From an uncultured Bacilli bacterium (GTDB lineage Bacteria; Bacillota_I; Bacilli_A; RF39; UBA660), in assembly GCA_944332475.1 (NCBI GenBank), contig CALVKA010000003.1, positions 99,257-163,256 on the forward strand: a stretch of 64,000 bases of DNA, written 5' to 3'. The translations under genes were made by a program, and so were the position numbers. Positions 10,687 to 20,854 of the stretch are shown in pieces. Position 1 is the first letter of the stretch. Every line of letters begins with the position of its first letter. The notes under the pieces were generated by a model that saw only the letters and a list, made by a program, of their open reading frames with translations, was not told the origin of the DNA and did no database searches.

Positions 10687-13272
10687 TTATTTTTCTTCTT
10701 TTGGGGCAAATAATTTTATAATTTCTGATACTAATAATGGGACAATGGATAGTCCTATGACGATTAACCATTGTGCTGTATTTAATGGGGCAATGGAGAA
10801 AAATTTACTTAATGCTGGCACAAAGATAATGACTAGTAAAATTAATGTGGATGCTAGCATAGCTAAGAATAATGTTTTGTTCTTTGGTTGCTCTTTTGAA
10901 AAGAAAGATAATGTGTTCGAATGTTGATTCATAGCATGTACAATCTGTGATAGACAGAGTGTAATAAATGTCATTGTAACAGCGGTTTCATAACTTTGTT
11001 GTAGACCGATAAAGTAAGCGGCAAATGATAATATTGTTAATAGTGCTCCATAATACGCAATATTATAAATCATACTTCTTTCAAATAACGTTCCTTTTTT
11101 CGTTGGTGGATGTTTCATAGTATTTTTATTGGCAGGATCTACTCCTAAAGCTAATGCTGGCAATGTATCTGTAATTAAGTTTACAAATAAGATATGAACT
11201 GCTAATATCGGAGTTTGAAGATTAAAGACCATGGCTAATAAAATGGTTAATACTTCAGCAATATTTCCAGTTAGTAAAAACTGTATTACTTTTTCAATAT
11301 TTCGATAGATTCTTCTTCCTTCTTTAATAGCAACTTCAATTGTTGAAAAATTATCGTCTAAAAGCAACATATCAGCAGCGTCTTTAGCAACATCTGTCCC
11401 ATTTTTACCCATGGCAATTCCAATATCAGCAGTGTTTAAAGCAGGGGCATCGTTTACTCCATCACCTGTCATACCTACTATTTCGTGTTGTTCTTGTAAG
11501 GCATTTACGATATCTAATTTATCTTTTGGACTTACTCTAGAGAAGACACTAATCTTTGGTAATTTTTTTAATAAGTCTTCTCTTGTCATACGATGGAATT
11601 CTTCAACATTAACTGCTAAATCACCTTCTTTATATATACCTAGTTCTTTAGCAATCGCAACAGCTGTTGCTTTATGGTCACCAGTTATCATAATGACTCT
11701 GATTCCTGCTTCATGACAACTTTTGATAGAAGATAATACTTCTTTTCTTGGAGGGTCTATCATACCAGTTATACCTAAGAAAATCATATCTTTTTCGACT
11801 TCATCTTTAGATAATTTAGTAGTTTTATAAGCATAACCTAAACTTCTTAAAGCGTTATTAGCCATATCTTCACATTTAGATAAGATTACTTTTTTATCAT
11901 CTTCTGTTAGTTTTTTCTTACGATTACCAATTAAAGCATAAGAACAATTTTTTAATAATTCTTCTACGGCCCCTTTTGTGTAAGATGTTAGTTTTTTATT
12001 TTCATCTTTACAAATTACAGTCATTAATTTTCTATCTGAATCAAAGGGTTTTTCTTCTTGTTTAGGATTATTTCTAATTAATTCATCTACTGAATAGTTA
12101 TTTTTTTCAGCAAATAATAATAGTGCCCCTTCTGTAGGATCTCCTTGAACTTTATTTTGAATAAGACTAGCGTTATTACAAAGGACTCCACACATTACTA
12201 ATTTATCAATATTTTTTTCTTTTCCAGAAAGTAAGCTATCAGCTGTTTCATATTCAACAACAGTCATTTTATTTTCCGTTAAAGTTCCTGTTTTATCACT
12301 ACAAATAACAGTAGCACTACCTAGTGTTTCAACAGCTGGTAGTTGTTTTACAAGTGCTTTTTTCTTTGCCATTCTTTCAACACCTAAAGCCATAACAACT
12401 GTTACTGTTGCAGGTAATCCTTCCGGTATAACAGAGATGGCAAGAGATATAGAAATCATTAAAATATCAATTAGGTTTTGACCGTGATATAGTCCTAAAA
12501 TAAAGATAAAAATACTTACTAATATTCCTATGATACTTAAGACTTTTCCAATATGATTTAATTTTTCCTTAAGGGGTGTTTCTGTATTATCAGTATCTAA
12601 TAGTTTAGCAATCGTTCCTATTTCAGTATTCATTCCTGTTCCAATTACAAGAGCTACTGCTGTACCATTTGTAATTATAGTTGATGAATATCCTTGATTT
12701 TTTCTTTCTCCTAGAGGAACATCATTTACACCAACATAAGAAGAATCTTTATCGACAGGAATACTTTCTCCAGTTAAAGCAGATTCATCTACTTCTATTT
12801 CATGCTCTTTAATAAAACGTACATCAGCAGGAATAATATTTCCTGCTTCTAAATAAATAATATCTCCTGGGACTAAATCTTTAGCCATAACTTCTTCTTT
12901 TTTACCATTACGTAAAACTAAAGAATGAGGAGCATTCATATTTTTTAATGCCTCAAGAGCATCACTTGCCTTTTTTTCTTGAATAACACTTATTAAAACA
13001 TTAATAGCAATAATAAATAAAATAACAAATCCTTCTAGTTTTTCTCCTAATATAAATGACAAAAAAGAAGCAATTAATAAGATAATAATCATTTTATCTG
13101 TTAGTTGTTCTAATATCATTTTAAGAATCGTTTTTTTCTTTTTTTGCACTAATTCGTTAGGGCCATACTTTTCTAATCTTTTCTTTACTTCAATTGAAGA
13201 TAGTCCTACATCTTCACTTGTATTTAATTCTTCTAATACTTCTTTTAAAGATTTTTTATATGATTCTTGCAT
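10687..13272 (-). CDS. P-type Ca2+-transporting ATPase (P2A type)
   Basis: An 861-residue P-type ATPase. It has the actuator TGES (about 167-170), the membrane PEGLP motif (about 283-287), the phosphorylation site SDKTGTLT (Asp near 326), the hinge GDGVNDAPAL and about ten membrane segments. PEGLP followed by VKQLPAVETLGS and a SERCA-like N-terminus (cation_ATPase_N) point to calcium export, as in listerial LMCA1 or B. subtilis YloB; some relatives carry Na+ or Mn2+. GGGAG precedes ATG 13272. It starts 12 bases after the large membrane-protein gene upstream. Confidence 0.9.
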   Translation of the reverse strand: MQESYKKSLKEVLEELNTSEDVGLSSIEVKKRLEKYGPNELVQKKKKTILKMILEQLTDKMIIILLIASFLSFILGEKLEGFVILFIIAINVLISVIQEKKASDALEALKNMNAPHSLVLRNGKKEEVMAKDLVPGDIIYLEAGNIIPADVRFIKEHEIEVDESALTGESIPVDKDSSYVGVNDVPLGERKNQGYSSTIITNGTAVALVIGTGMNTEIGTIAKLLDTDNTETPLKEKLNHIGKVLSIIGILVSIFIFILGLYHGQNLIDILMISISLAISVIPEGLPATVTVVMALGVERMAKKKALVKQLPAVETLGSATVICSDKTGTLTENKMTVVEYETADSLLSGKEKNIDKLVMCGVLCNNASLIQNKVQGDPTEGALLLFAEKNNYSVDELIRNNPKQEEKPFDSDRKLMTVICKDENKKLTSYTKGAVEELLKNCSYALIGNRKKKLTEDDKKVILSKCEDMANNALRSLGYAYKTTKLSKDEVEKDMIFLGITGMIDPPRKEVLSSIKSCHEAGIRVIMITGDHKATAVAIAKELGIYKEGDLAVNVEEFHRMTREDLLKKLPKISVFSRVSPKDKLDIVNALQEQHEIVGMTGDGVNDAPALNTADIGIAMGKNGTDVAKDAADMLLLDDNFSTIEVAIKEGRRIYRNIEKVIQFLLTGNIAEVLTILLAMVFNLQTPILAVHILFVNLITDTLPALALGVDPANKNTMKHPPTKKGTLFERSMIYNIAYYGALLTILSFAAYFIGLQQSYETAVTMTFITLCLSQIVHAMNQHSNTLSFFSKEQPKNKTLFLAMLASTLILLVIIFVPALSKFFSIAPLNTAQWLIVIGLSIVPLLVSEIIKLFAPKEEK

Positions 13273-13284
13273 AAATACTCCCTT

Positions 13285-15873
13285 CTATTCTTTAAAATAG
13301 TTATTTAGTTTTTCTAATATTTTTTGCTTTTTGACGGACTTTTGTAATTCATTATTAGTTGCGAATATAATTAGGATAATTCCAACAACTAAAATATATA
13401 GCCACCAAGGTAAGCTTGTCCAAAATTCTATCGTTAAAGAAAATATATTGATTAAGATAAAGATAATACTTAGATAAAATAATGATGATATTTTTTTGTA
13501 ATAAGATAATATTGTTGTTAGTAAAAGGAAAGTTACAAATATAATACCATCTAGTTGGTTTTTATATTGTGCTATGGCAATAGCAAATAAAATAATAGTA
13601 CCAAGGTATTCTAAGATATTAGCAGATTCTTTTTCTTTTTTCTTAATAATAGTTTGTGTTATTAAAAACAATGTAAGTAAGTAACCTAATATCGTAAAGA
13701 CCGTTGGTCTATTGAAGTTAGAAAAGATTGTTTCATATAACCATAAACAAGTTAGATAAAAACATACTCTTATGATGTTTGGATACTTTTTATTTTTATC
13801 CATATTAGTAAATGACCATATAATTAATAAAATAATTGTATAGTAAGTATTTAGAGGATACATTATATGGTTTAAGATAATATAGGCTGGAGTAATAAAA
13901 TCTGTTGTTAAACGTTGTTTTGCTAAATAGGAATCTTTCATCCAAATAATTATCATTATTAAACTTAATAATGGATTTAGTTCAATATCATATAAAACTA
14001 CTTTTTCTGTAAATAATAAGATAGTTAAAAATACATAAGAAGTATTTTCTAATATTTTGTTATGTTCTATTTTTTTATTATAAAATAGTGTTAATAAAAT
14101 AGTAATAATAATTAATATGTAATTAATTCCTTTATCTAAGAAAGTAACTGATAATAAAGCAAAGACATAAATAGATAAATAGTTTTTAAATTCTATTAAT
14201 TTCTTTTTACTTAGTAGTTTGATAGTAATTAGTAATAATGAAGTTATAGTAAATGATAAATACTTAGGTATTTCTATAGGTATTATGTTTACTATTGCTT
14301 CTAAGAATATAGAGAAAGCAAAATATGTAATTAGTAAATGATAACTTTTTTTAGAATTATGATAATTTAAGAATGTTGTTATAGTTATTATTAGAGGTAT
14401 TAAGAAGTTTTTACTTCCTCCATCTAAGATATTATCAATAGCAAAGATAATTAAACATGGTATTAAAATAATATTAGTATTTAGTTCTATTATATCTTTT
14501 AGTTTTTCTTTATTTACCTTTTTCATAAGAATACATTTTACAATTTCTATGATTGTTAAAGATAAAACAAATTCTTGAAAACTTAAGTTTAAAGTATAAG
14601 TTACTAAGTAAAATAAGAAAGCTATTAACCAGATACTTAGTGTGATATGAACTGTCCATTTTTCTTTTAAATAACGATATATATTTATAAAGATGGTAAC
14701 TGTTATTAAAGTTATAGCTAACCATAGATAATTAGATAGCATATTAGCTATAAAAAGTGAAGCAAAAGATATAATTATAACTATCCAATCTAGTGAAGTT
14801 GTGTTTTTAAGATCTAGTTCTAGTCTTATATATAATAGTGTTAACGTTACTAACATAATTATTTGTTGGATAAATAAAGATAAATCTAATTTTAAAGTAA
14901 GTGTTCCAATTAGTAAAATTGCATAAACTGGAACAAGGGCATGATGATAGTTTTCTTTTCTGCCATAGTAAATAGATATTATTAGTTGTAAGAACATAGT
15001 TATAAAATATGGAATAGTTAAATCTATGATTGGAATATTTTCACTAGGTTCTGTTATACCAATTATTATTAATAATGATGATAATAAAGTCAAAAGAATA
15101 GTTAGTGTTATATGTAAAATATTTTCTATTTGTTTAGATATTGCTGTTTTAAAATAAATGTTTTTAATTAGTATAGCAATATTATAAATAGTAAAACCTA
15201 AAAAATATACTTGGTAATTAACATCTAAAAAGATTAAGAAAAATAATACTGATAATAGTTGAAATAAATAGTTAGCGTATGATAGTTTTTCTTCTTTTTT
15301 AGACGAGAAAAAGTAAATTATACTAGTTATAATAGAAGTAATTGCAAGATATAAAAATAAGTATTTCCCACTTTGGAGAGTTTTTCCTAATAGGCCAAGT
15401 GGCGCAATAGATATTAAAGAGATTGGAATGTATATCATAGCAATATAAAAGAAAGCTTTGGCTGTTTTTAAAATATTTAGGTTATGTTTAGCATAATAAC
15501 TTAGACCAAGGAAGATAAAAACTAAGAAGAAGACAGTTATTACTTTAATAATATTTGGTAAGACATTCCATGTTGATGTTAAGAAAAGAATAGCTGCTAA
15601 AACGATAAGAATAGAACCTGTAATTAGTATTAAGTTATTACGATCTTTTTCTTTAGGTATTGTTTTAGTTTCTAAAACTTCTTCTTGTTGTTGTTTTATA
15701 TCTGGTATTATTTCTTGTTTAGATTTATTTTTTTCATTAAGTATTGTCGCCATATTTTTAATATTTATATGAAGTAAGTTATTTTCTTTTTTTAGTTTAT
15801 TTAATTCTTTATTTTTATCATTAATTATTACCATTAAAATGATAATAATTCCAATCCATATAATATTTATCAT
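13285..15873 (-). CDS. Very large polytopic membrane protein, about 25 helices
   Basis: An 862-residue protein that is almost wholly hydrophobic. One N-terminal helix is followed by a charged coiled-coil stretch (about 20-75), then a long series of paired membrane helices. The segment ILITGSILIVLAAILFLTST...WNVLPNIIKVI resembles the SCO7613/DUF2157 group of uncharacterised bacterial membrane proteins. No catalytic motif is visible. It sits between an unknown soluble gene (9 bases) and a Ca2+ ATPase (12 bases), so all three are probably co-expressed. Confidence 0.7.
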   Translation of the reverse strand: MINIIWIGIIIILMVIINDKNKELNKLKKENNLLHINIKNMATILNEKNKSKQEIIPDIKQQQEEVLETKTIPKEKDRNNLILITGSILIVLAAILFLTSTWNVLPNIIKVITVFFLVFIFLGLSYYAKHNLNILKTAKAFFYIAMIYIPISLISIAPLGLLGKTLQSGKYLFLYLAITSIITSIIYFFSSKKEEKLSYANYLFQLLSVLFFLIFLDVNYQVYFLGFTIYNIAILIKNIYFKTAISKQIENILHITLTILLTLLSSLLIIIGITEPSENIPIIDLTIPYFITMFLQLIISIYYGRKENYHHALVPVYAILLIGTLTLKLDLSLFIQQIIMLVTLTLLYIRLELDLKNTTSLDWIVIIISFASLFIANMLSNYLWLAITLITVTIFINIYRYLKEKWTVHITLSIWLIAFLFYLVTYTLNLSFQEFVLSLTIIEIVKCILMKKVNKEKLKDIIELNTNIILIPCLIIFAIDNILDGGSKNFLIPLIITITTFLNYHNSKKSYHLLITYFAFSIFLEAIVNIIPIEIPKYLSFTITSLLLITIKLLSKKKLIEFKNYLSIYVFALLSVTFLDKGINYILIIITILLTLFYNKKIEHNKILENTSYVFLTILLFTEKVVLYDIELNPLLSLIMIIIWMKDSYLAKQRLTTDFITPAYIILNHIMYPLNTYYTIILLIIWSFTNMDKNKKYPNIIRVCFYLTCLWLYETIFSNFNRPTVFTILGYLLTLFLITQTIIKKKEKESANILEYLGTIILFAIAIAQYKNQLDGIIFVTFLLLTTILSYYKKISSLFYLSIIFILINIFSLTIEFWTSLPWWLYILVVGIILIIFATNNELQKSVKKQKILEKLNNYFKE

Positions 15874-15882
15874 AGAATACTC

Positions 15883-16401
15883 CTATCTTCTTTTACCATT
15901 ACTTTTACTTATGTTCATTGTATCATAAAATTCATCTAAATCGTAAATTTCTTTGTTTAAGTATACTCTTCCTTCATTGGTAATTGGTGTTGCTTGAAAA
16001 TATGCACTTTTTCTTGTTAATAGTTCTTGCCAATCTTCATAGCTAGATGTAAAGTAGCTTTTTTGTTCTTCGGTTGGTATAGTTGGTGTTAAGGTCCAGT
16101 ACGCATTATATTCATTATCAGTACCAGATATTCTAGAAGATAAGTTTAGAGCAAAGACACATCCCCTACTTGCCATTAGTGTTACTTGTTTAAAGAATGA
16201 TTTTTCTCTATCATAATTAAATCCTAATTGCTCAGAAAGATTTTGAAACCATTCTGTATTTAGTATTTCTGATACAAAAGCAGAGTCATGATAGTTTTCA
16301 TCTTTTCTTTCTTTAATGATTTCGTAAGACTGTTTTCCAAAATATCTTTTATCACCATTAGGAGCAATAATAAGTCCTAGTTTAGTTTCTATCTCTAACA
16401 T
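15883..16401 (-). CDS. Hypothetical soluble protein, 172 residues
   Basis: No family recognised. It is an alpha-beta soluble protein without signal or membrane segments, with the stretches ETKLGLIIAPNGDKRYFGKQ and VFALNLSSRISGTDNEYNAYW. ATG 16401 overlaps the end of the inositol-phosphatase-family gene by seven bases, so translation is coupled; the next gene begins 9 bases later. Confidence 0.7.
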   Translation of the reverse strand: MLEIETKLGLIIAPNGDKRYFGKQSYEIIKERKDENYHDSAFVSEILNTEWFQNLSEQLGFNYDREKSFFKQVTLMASRGCVFALNLSSRISGTDNEYNAYWTLTPTIPTEEQKSYFTSSYEDWQELLTRKSAYFQATPITNEGRVYLNKEIYDLDEFYDTMNISKSNGKRR

Positions 16402-17195
16402 TTTTCAACACCTATTTCTTTTATTAAATCTATTATTTCATCGTGAACAATACCATTACTTATAATAGCACCATGGATTGCTCTATCATATTTATCTTCT
16501 TCACCAAAGAGACTTGTTACAGTACCTCCTGCTTCTTCAACAATAATTTTTAAGGCAGCAATATCACAGTTTTTACCTTCTCCTCCAGGAAAAAGAGCTA
16601 AAGTAAAGTTTCCTTCAGCAACTTCTACTCCAGCATGAACAATACTACCGATAGTAACAATATATGATTTTTTACCTATTTCTTTTTCTATATCATATAA
16701 ATTATAAGTTGCGGTTGGCCACATATCAATTTGTACAACAGATGATGAGTCTTCTAAATATGTTTTGTTTACATGAATTGGTTTATTGTTTTTATAAGCA
16801 CCTTGACCAAGGGATGCCTCATATAAAGTATCAGTAAATGGATCATAGGCAACACCTACAACTGGTCTACCTTCTTCTGTTAGAGCAAGTGAAAACATAG
16901 CAACAGGAATATGTCGTTGATACATGGCGGTTCCATCAATAGGATCTGTTACCCAGGTATATTTACTTTTTCCAGATTTTTCTTCTTCTCCATCAATTGC
17001 GTGATCTTTAAAGTTTTTCTTTACTTCGTTAATTACCATTTTATTAATTTTTTCATCTACTTCAGTTACAATTGTTTTATCATCTTTATAGTGATATTCT
17101 TTTACTTCATCAAAATACTTTAACATGATTTTACCTGCTTTTTTAGCAAGTCTTTTAGCAAATTTTAAATACATTTTTAATTCTTCGTTTGTCAT
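16395..17195 (-). CDS. Inositol monophosphatase family phosphatase
   Basis: A 266-residue FIG-superfamily Mg2+ phosphatase. The metal motifs are GEEE (about 69-72) and DPIDGT (about 84-89), with a C-terminal NCDIAALKIIVEEAGG. Members act on inositol phosphate, histidinol phosphate, 3'-phosphoadenosine nucleotides or sugar phosphates; the substrate is not determined here. GAGGTGG precedes ATG 17195. It is the first gene of the five-gene leftward operon. Confidence 0.87.
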   Translation of the reverse strand: MTNEELKMYLKFAKRLAKKAGKIMLKYFDEVKEYHYKDDKTIVTEVDEKINKMVINEVKKNFKDHAIDGEEEKSGKSKYTWVTDPIDGTAMYQRHIPVAMFSLALTEEGRPVVGVAYDPFTDTLYEASLGQGAYKNNKPIHVNKTYLEDSSSVVQIDMWPTATYNLYDIEKEIGKKSYIVTIGSIVHAGVEVAEGNFTLALFPGGEGKNCDIAALKIIVEEAGGTVTSLFGEEDKYDRAIHGAIISNGIVHDEIIDLIKEIGVEKC

Positions 17196-17212
17196 AGTCC
17201 ACCTCTATTTTT

Positions 17213-17221
17213 ATTATAGCA
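17213..17221 (-). promoter_or_regulatory. Extended -10 promoter of the 10.3-17.2 kb operon
   Basis: TGCTATAAT on the minus strand, 17 bases before ATG 17195. Confidence 0.6.
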
Positions 17222-17274
17222 TACATTACTTTATTGTTTTACATTTTTGTGTTATTCTATATTCGGGTGATAGA

Positions 17275-17742
17275 ATGATTAAAGTGTGTTTTGTTTGTTT
17301 AGGAAATATTTGTCGTAGTCCTATGGCAGAATTTATTTTTAAAGATATGATAAAAAAGGAAAATTTAGAAGATAAAATAAGTGTTTGTTCAATGGCAACT
17401 AGTACGGAAGAAGTTGGGAATATGATGCATCCTGGAGCAAAAAGTGAATTAGATAAAAATCATATTCCTTATACTTATCATCAAGTTAGAGTATTAAGTC
17501 AGGATGATTATGCAAAATATGATTATTTTATAGGAATGGATGCTTCTAACGTATTTCATATAAAACGTATATTTGGTGAAGATAAAGATAGTAAAGTTTT
17601 TAAATTATTAAATTTTAGTGAAAGTGATAAAGATATATCTGATCCTTGGTATACAGGAGACTTTACTACTACTTATCAAGATATTGTAGTTGGTTGTAAA
17701 GCATTTTTAGATTTTTTAAAAGATGAAAATAATATAAACTAA
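17275..17742 (+). CDS. Low-molecular-weight protein-tyrosine phosphatase
   Basis: A 155-residue LMW-PTP. The P-loop is VCLGNICRSPMAEF, giving CX5R with nucleophile Cys8 and Arg14; the general-acid loop is SDPWYTGDF. These enzymes dephosphorylate protein tyrosine (for example BY-kinases of capsule systems) or arginine. ATG 17275 is chosen because GGGTG precedes it and the family starts with exactly this strand; the open frame upstream to 17125 overlaps the divergent gene and is not coding. A partner for the CpsD kinase at 52 kb is possible but only inferred. Confidence 0.92.
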   Translation: MIKVCFVCLGNICRSPMAEFIFKDMIKKENLEDKISVCSMATSTEEVGNMMHPGAKSELDKNHIPYTYHQVRVLSQDDYAKYDYFIGMDASNVFHIKRIFGEDKDSKVFKLLNFSESDKDISDPWYTGDFTTTYQDIVVGCKAFLDFLKDENNIN

Positions 17743-17769
17743 AAAAAGCCTTATTTTTAGGCTTTTTTT
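17741..17769. terminator. Bidirectional intrinsic terminator
   Basis: AAAAAAAGCCT / AGGCTTTTTTT with a seven-base loop; it overlaps both convergent gene ends. Confidence 0.92.
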
Positions 17770-18905
17770 GGTTTTTTCTTTGTTTTTTCTTCTAATTTGG
17801 TATTTACATTTGTTTTTATAATACTATAGACAATAGATGATATAGGAACACTTAATAACATACCTATTATTCCACCAATACTAGCACCTATTGTTACAGC
17901 GACTAAGACCCAGATACCAGGTAATCCAACTGATTTACCTACTACTTTAGGATAAATTAAGTTACCTTCTATTTGTTGTAGAATAATGATAAAGATAATA
18001 AAGATTAAAGCTTTAGTAGGATCTATCATTAAGATTAAGAAAGCTCCAATAAATGTTCCAATGAATGCTCCAAAGACTGGTATTAATGCGGTAAAACCTA
18101 CTAATACAGATATAGTTGAAGCATATGGTATTTGTAATATAAACATACCTATAAAACATAATATACCAATGATTAGGGCTTCTAGACATTGTCCACTTAT
18201 AAAATTACCAAAGGTTGTATTAGAAAGTGCAGCAATTTCTTTAAGACGTTTTTCTTTCTTTTCAGGAAGATAAGCTTTTATTATTTTATTTAGTTGTCTT
18301 CCTAAATCTTCTTTTTTCAATAATACGTATATAGCAAAAACAATTCCTAAAACAAATGATGTTATAGTACCAATAACAGTTGATGCTACTCCGACTGTTG
18401 TTTCAACAATTTCTTCTTTATTGTTATCTACATAATTTGTTATTTCAACTTTAATTTTATCAAAATTATTTGTAAATTTATTGATATCTTTTTCTTTAAT
18501 TCCAATATTATCTAACAACTTCATAGTTTCTTGTTTATAAGAATCAAAGTTTTCTGTAAATATTTCTGTCGTGTTTTGTAGTTGAGGAATTAATAATCCT
18601 AATATTAAAGCTAATAAAGCAATAATAATTAAGAAAGTTGTAATTACTGATGTTGGTCTTTTTAGACATTGCCATGTCTTGGTATTTTTTTCATTTAGTT
18701 TTTTAAACAATTTGTTTTCAACAACATTAAGTAAAACATTTAAAACAAAGGCAATCATAGCACCAATAATAAAAGGCATAAATATTTTTATAATGTAAGT
18801 AATAAATGACCAAATTGGTTTTATATAAATAAAGATAAAGATAAGAATTATGGTAAAGAAAATTAATTCCATAATAGTTCTTTTATTTTTTTCTAAATTA
18901 AACAT
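17757..18905 (-). CDS. AI-2E family (PerM-type) transporter
   Basis: A 382-residue membrane protein with the family pattern: two paired N-terminal helices, a central charged extracytoplasmic stretch (about 105-170), then five or more helices with the PYASTISVLVGFTALIPVFG and LIYPKVVGKSVGLPGIWVL motifs. Members export small molecules or Na+/Li+; the autoinducer-2 link in the name is not general. GGAGGATG precedes ATG 18905, and TGATAAAAT (18939-18931) is a likely extended -10. The C-terminus is Lys-rich. Confidence 0.88.
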   Translation of the reverse strand: MFNLEKNKRTIMELIFFTIILIFIFIYIKPIWSFITYIIKIFMPFIIGAMIAFVLNVLLNVVENKLFKKLNEKNTKTWQCLKRPTSVITTFLIIIALLALILGLLIPQLQNTTEIFTENFDSYKQETMKLLDNIGIKEKDINKFTNNFDKIKVEITNYVDNNKEEIVETTVGVASTVIGTITSFVLGIVFAIYVLLKKEDLGRQLNKIIKAYLPEKKEKRLKEIAALSNTTFGNFISGQCLEALIIGILCFIGMFILQIPYASTISVLVGFTALIPVFGAFIGTFIGAFLILMIDPTKALIFIIFIIILQQIEGNLIYPKVVGKSVGLPGIWVLVAVTIGASIGGIIGMLLSVPISSIVYSIIKTNVNTKLEEKTKKKPKKA

Positions 18906-19023
18906 AACATCCTCCTCTTAATTGTTTAACATTTTATCATAATTATTCAGTTTTTTCAACAGAAAAGGATTACGGTATTTTAACAATAATATGATATCCA
19001 ACTTGTAGGAATTTGCTCCATAA

Positions 19024-19056
19024 GAAAAAGGACTAGTCAATAAAATGTCCTTTTTT
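19024..19056 (-). terminator. Intrinsic terminator
   Basis: AAAAAGGAC / GTCCTTTTT over a 13-base loop with U-run on the minus strand, just after the 323-residue gene. Confidence 0.8.
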
Positions 19057-20027
19057 TAATTTTTCAAAGTTAATTTTTTTGCTGGTTCACTTGGAACTTC
19101 TTGTAAACGATAATCTGTTCCATCTTCCATAGTAAAGTCAAAACCATCACTCAAAGTTCTATCAACTTTTTCAACTACAAACTGTTTTTTGCCAAATGAG
19201 TGTGTAGGAACATAAAAGTATAATTTAAAATTAGAAATTTGTGAAGCTTCTTCATCATCCAAAAAGCGAATAGGTTGAAGTTCTGGTTCTTCTTCATTAG
19301 CTCCCCAGACATCTCTAAACATAATGCCGTCATGATGATGCCATAATCCCATTATACCAACAGGTTGATTTTCTCCTACGATAGCGAATTGTATAGGTAC
19401 ATCTTCACCACATGCACCAGTAAATTTCTCTGTAGATCCATATGCCAAATATCTGGCATCAGGAAAACTATATGTACCATCAAGTTTAATGTCCATTGCT
19501 AATACATCAGTCAACAATTTTTCTTCTTTACTTTTATAACGATAATCATAAAAAAGATTTATTTTTTCTATAGGTATTTTATTTTCTTTAATATAATCAA
19601 ATAATTCATCTGACATCATCAAACCATATACAGTATAATCATCAACTTTTCGAGCCTCTTCATCGCTATATTGTTCAAAGTAATATTCAATATCATTAAA
19701 ATCTTGACCATATGCGTGAACCTCAGGGAGAAAATAGCCACTATTTTGTACACAATCTGCATTTGGTACACCAATAAATGCAACAGGACCTATTTCTTTA
19801 CAATATCCAAATCCTGCACAATAACCTGATATATCATTAAGTTCCATTACTTGATCATAGGAATATGTACCTTTTAATAAAAAATCTCTACACCCTACTC
19901 TATCTCTACTAAACATAAATAAATGTCCAGCTGCATAATCAACACCAAAATCGCGACCTGGATTAGCTATTTTTAAAAGTCCTTCTAAAAATCTTGCTTT
20001 AATTCTTCCTTTAATATTATCAAACAT
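19056..20027 (-). CDS. Hypothetical protein, 323 residues
   Basis: No family recognised. It is soluble, without signal or membrane helices, rich in Asp/Glu, Tyr and Phe, with Cys scattered singly. Recognisable stretches include NPGRDFGVDYAAGHLFMFSRD, GYCAGFGYCKEIGPVAFIG and a WHHHDGIMFRDVWG segment that could bind metal. AGGAGG precedes ATG 20027. Upstream lies a short doubtful open frame and then the MBL hydrolase gene. Confidence 0.7.
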   Translation of the reverse strand: MFDNIKGRIKARFLEGLLKIANPGRDFGVDYAAGHLFMFSRDRVGCRDFLLKGTYSYDQVMELNDISGYCAGFGYCKEIGPVAFIGVPNADCVQNSGYFLPEVHAYGQDFNDIEYYFEQYSDEEARKVDDYTVYGLMMSDELFDYIKENKIPIEKINLFYDYRYKSKEEKLLTDVLAMDIKLDGTYSFPDARYLAYGSTEKFTGACGEDVPIQFAIVGENQPVGIMGLWHHHDGIMFRDVWGANEEEPELQPIRFLDDEEASQISNFKLYFYVPTHSFGKKQFVVEKVDRTLSDGFDFTMEDGTDYRLQEVPSEPAKKLTLKN

Positions 20028-20202
20028 ACAAAATCCTCCTAAAAAAGTAAATATTGTTGTATATAATATATGAAATTTCGGAAAAAGTAAATAGTTTTAC
20101 AAAAAACCAGTGTAGATTCTTTTGATAAGGTGTTGTTGGTTCTGATAATAAATCAAGTGTTGCTTTTATTATTACAGGTAGTTGACAATCTTCTTTTGTC
20201 AT
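20020..20202 (-). pseudogene. Possible gene remnant, 60-codon open frame
   Basis: ATG 20202 has a good ribosome site (AGGAG) just after the MBL-hydrolase stop, and the first 34 residues (EDCQLPVIIKATLDLLSEPT then PYQKNLHWFFVK) look like real protein. The remainder is low-complexity and overlaps the promoter and ribosome site of the next gene. I read it as a truncated gene start or a small protein; the family is unknown. Confidence 0.35.
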
Positions 20203-20211
20203 ATTATACTC

Positions 20212-20835
20212 CTACAAATTAATTTTTTCTTCAACTTCAATATTTTTGTTTATTAGGTTTTTAAAGTTAGTAAAATCTTCTTTAGAGCCAACCACCATTC
20301 CATAATGAATTGGTATTACTTTCTTTGGATTGATTTTATTTGTAAACGTTGCTGCTTCTTGGTAGTCCATCGTATAAGTACCACCAATTGGTATTAGTAA
20401 AATATCACATTTTATATTTTCATTTTCTTCTAAAGCATCAGTATCTCCTAAGATGTAGTAGGTTTCATTATCTAGGGTTATAACATAGCCAAGCCAATTA
20501 TTTTCTTTAGGATGAAAAGCTTTATTTTTATTATAAGATGGTACTGTTTTTATATTAATACTATCTATATTTAACTCTTCATTAGGCTTCATTATTATAA
20601 TATTTTCTTTAGAAAAACCTAGATTAAGAGATTCTTCTAAAATATCACTTGGTCCTATGATTATGGTATCTTCTTTTTTTATTTTTAAAATATCTTCACT
20701 AGAGAAATGATCCCAGTGAGTATGAGTTATAAATATATAATCTGCATCATGTAGTTCTTCTGTTTTTAAAGGATCAAAGTAAAGTGTTTTTTCTTTCATA
20801 ATTTTAATACTACTTTGACAATTAACTGTTAACAT
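20212..20835 (-). CDS. Metallo-beta-lactamase-fold hydrolase (UlaG/UPF0173-like)
   Basis: A 207-residue single-domain MBL hydrolase. It has the metal motif THTHWDHFS, a GDTDALEE segment supplying the bridging Asp, and a C-terminal IPIHYGMVVG His. The compact size and MKEKTLYFDPL start fit the UlaG/UPF0173 group of cytoplasmic hydrolases with unknown substrate. GGAAG precedes ATG 20835. It follows the ASCH-fusion gene by 19 bases, so they are likely co-transcribed. Confidence 0.85.
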   Translation of the reverse strand: MLTVNCQSSIKIMKEKTLYFDPLKTEELHDADYIFITHTHWDHFSSEDILKIKKEDTIIIGPSDILEESLNLGFSKENIIIMKPNEELNIDSINIKTVPSYNKNKAFHPKENNWLGYVITLDNETYYILGDTDALEENENIKCDILLIPIGGTYTMDYQEAATFTNKINPKKVIPIHYGMVVGSKEDFTNFKNLINKNIEVEEKINL

Positions 20836-20854
20836 ATAAATCTTCCTTTCTTTT

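Noticed and set aside
17125..17274. Upstream extension of the Tyr-phosphatase frame
   Set aside because: It overlaps the divergent phosphatase gene and both promoters; the family begins at ATG 17275 with a GGGTG site.
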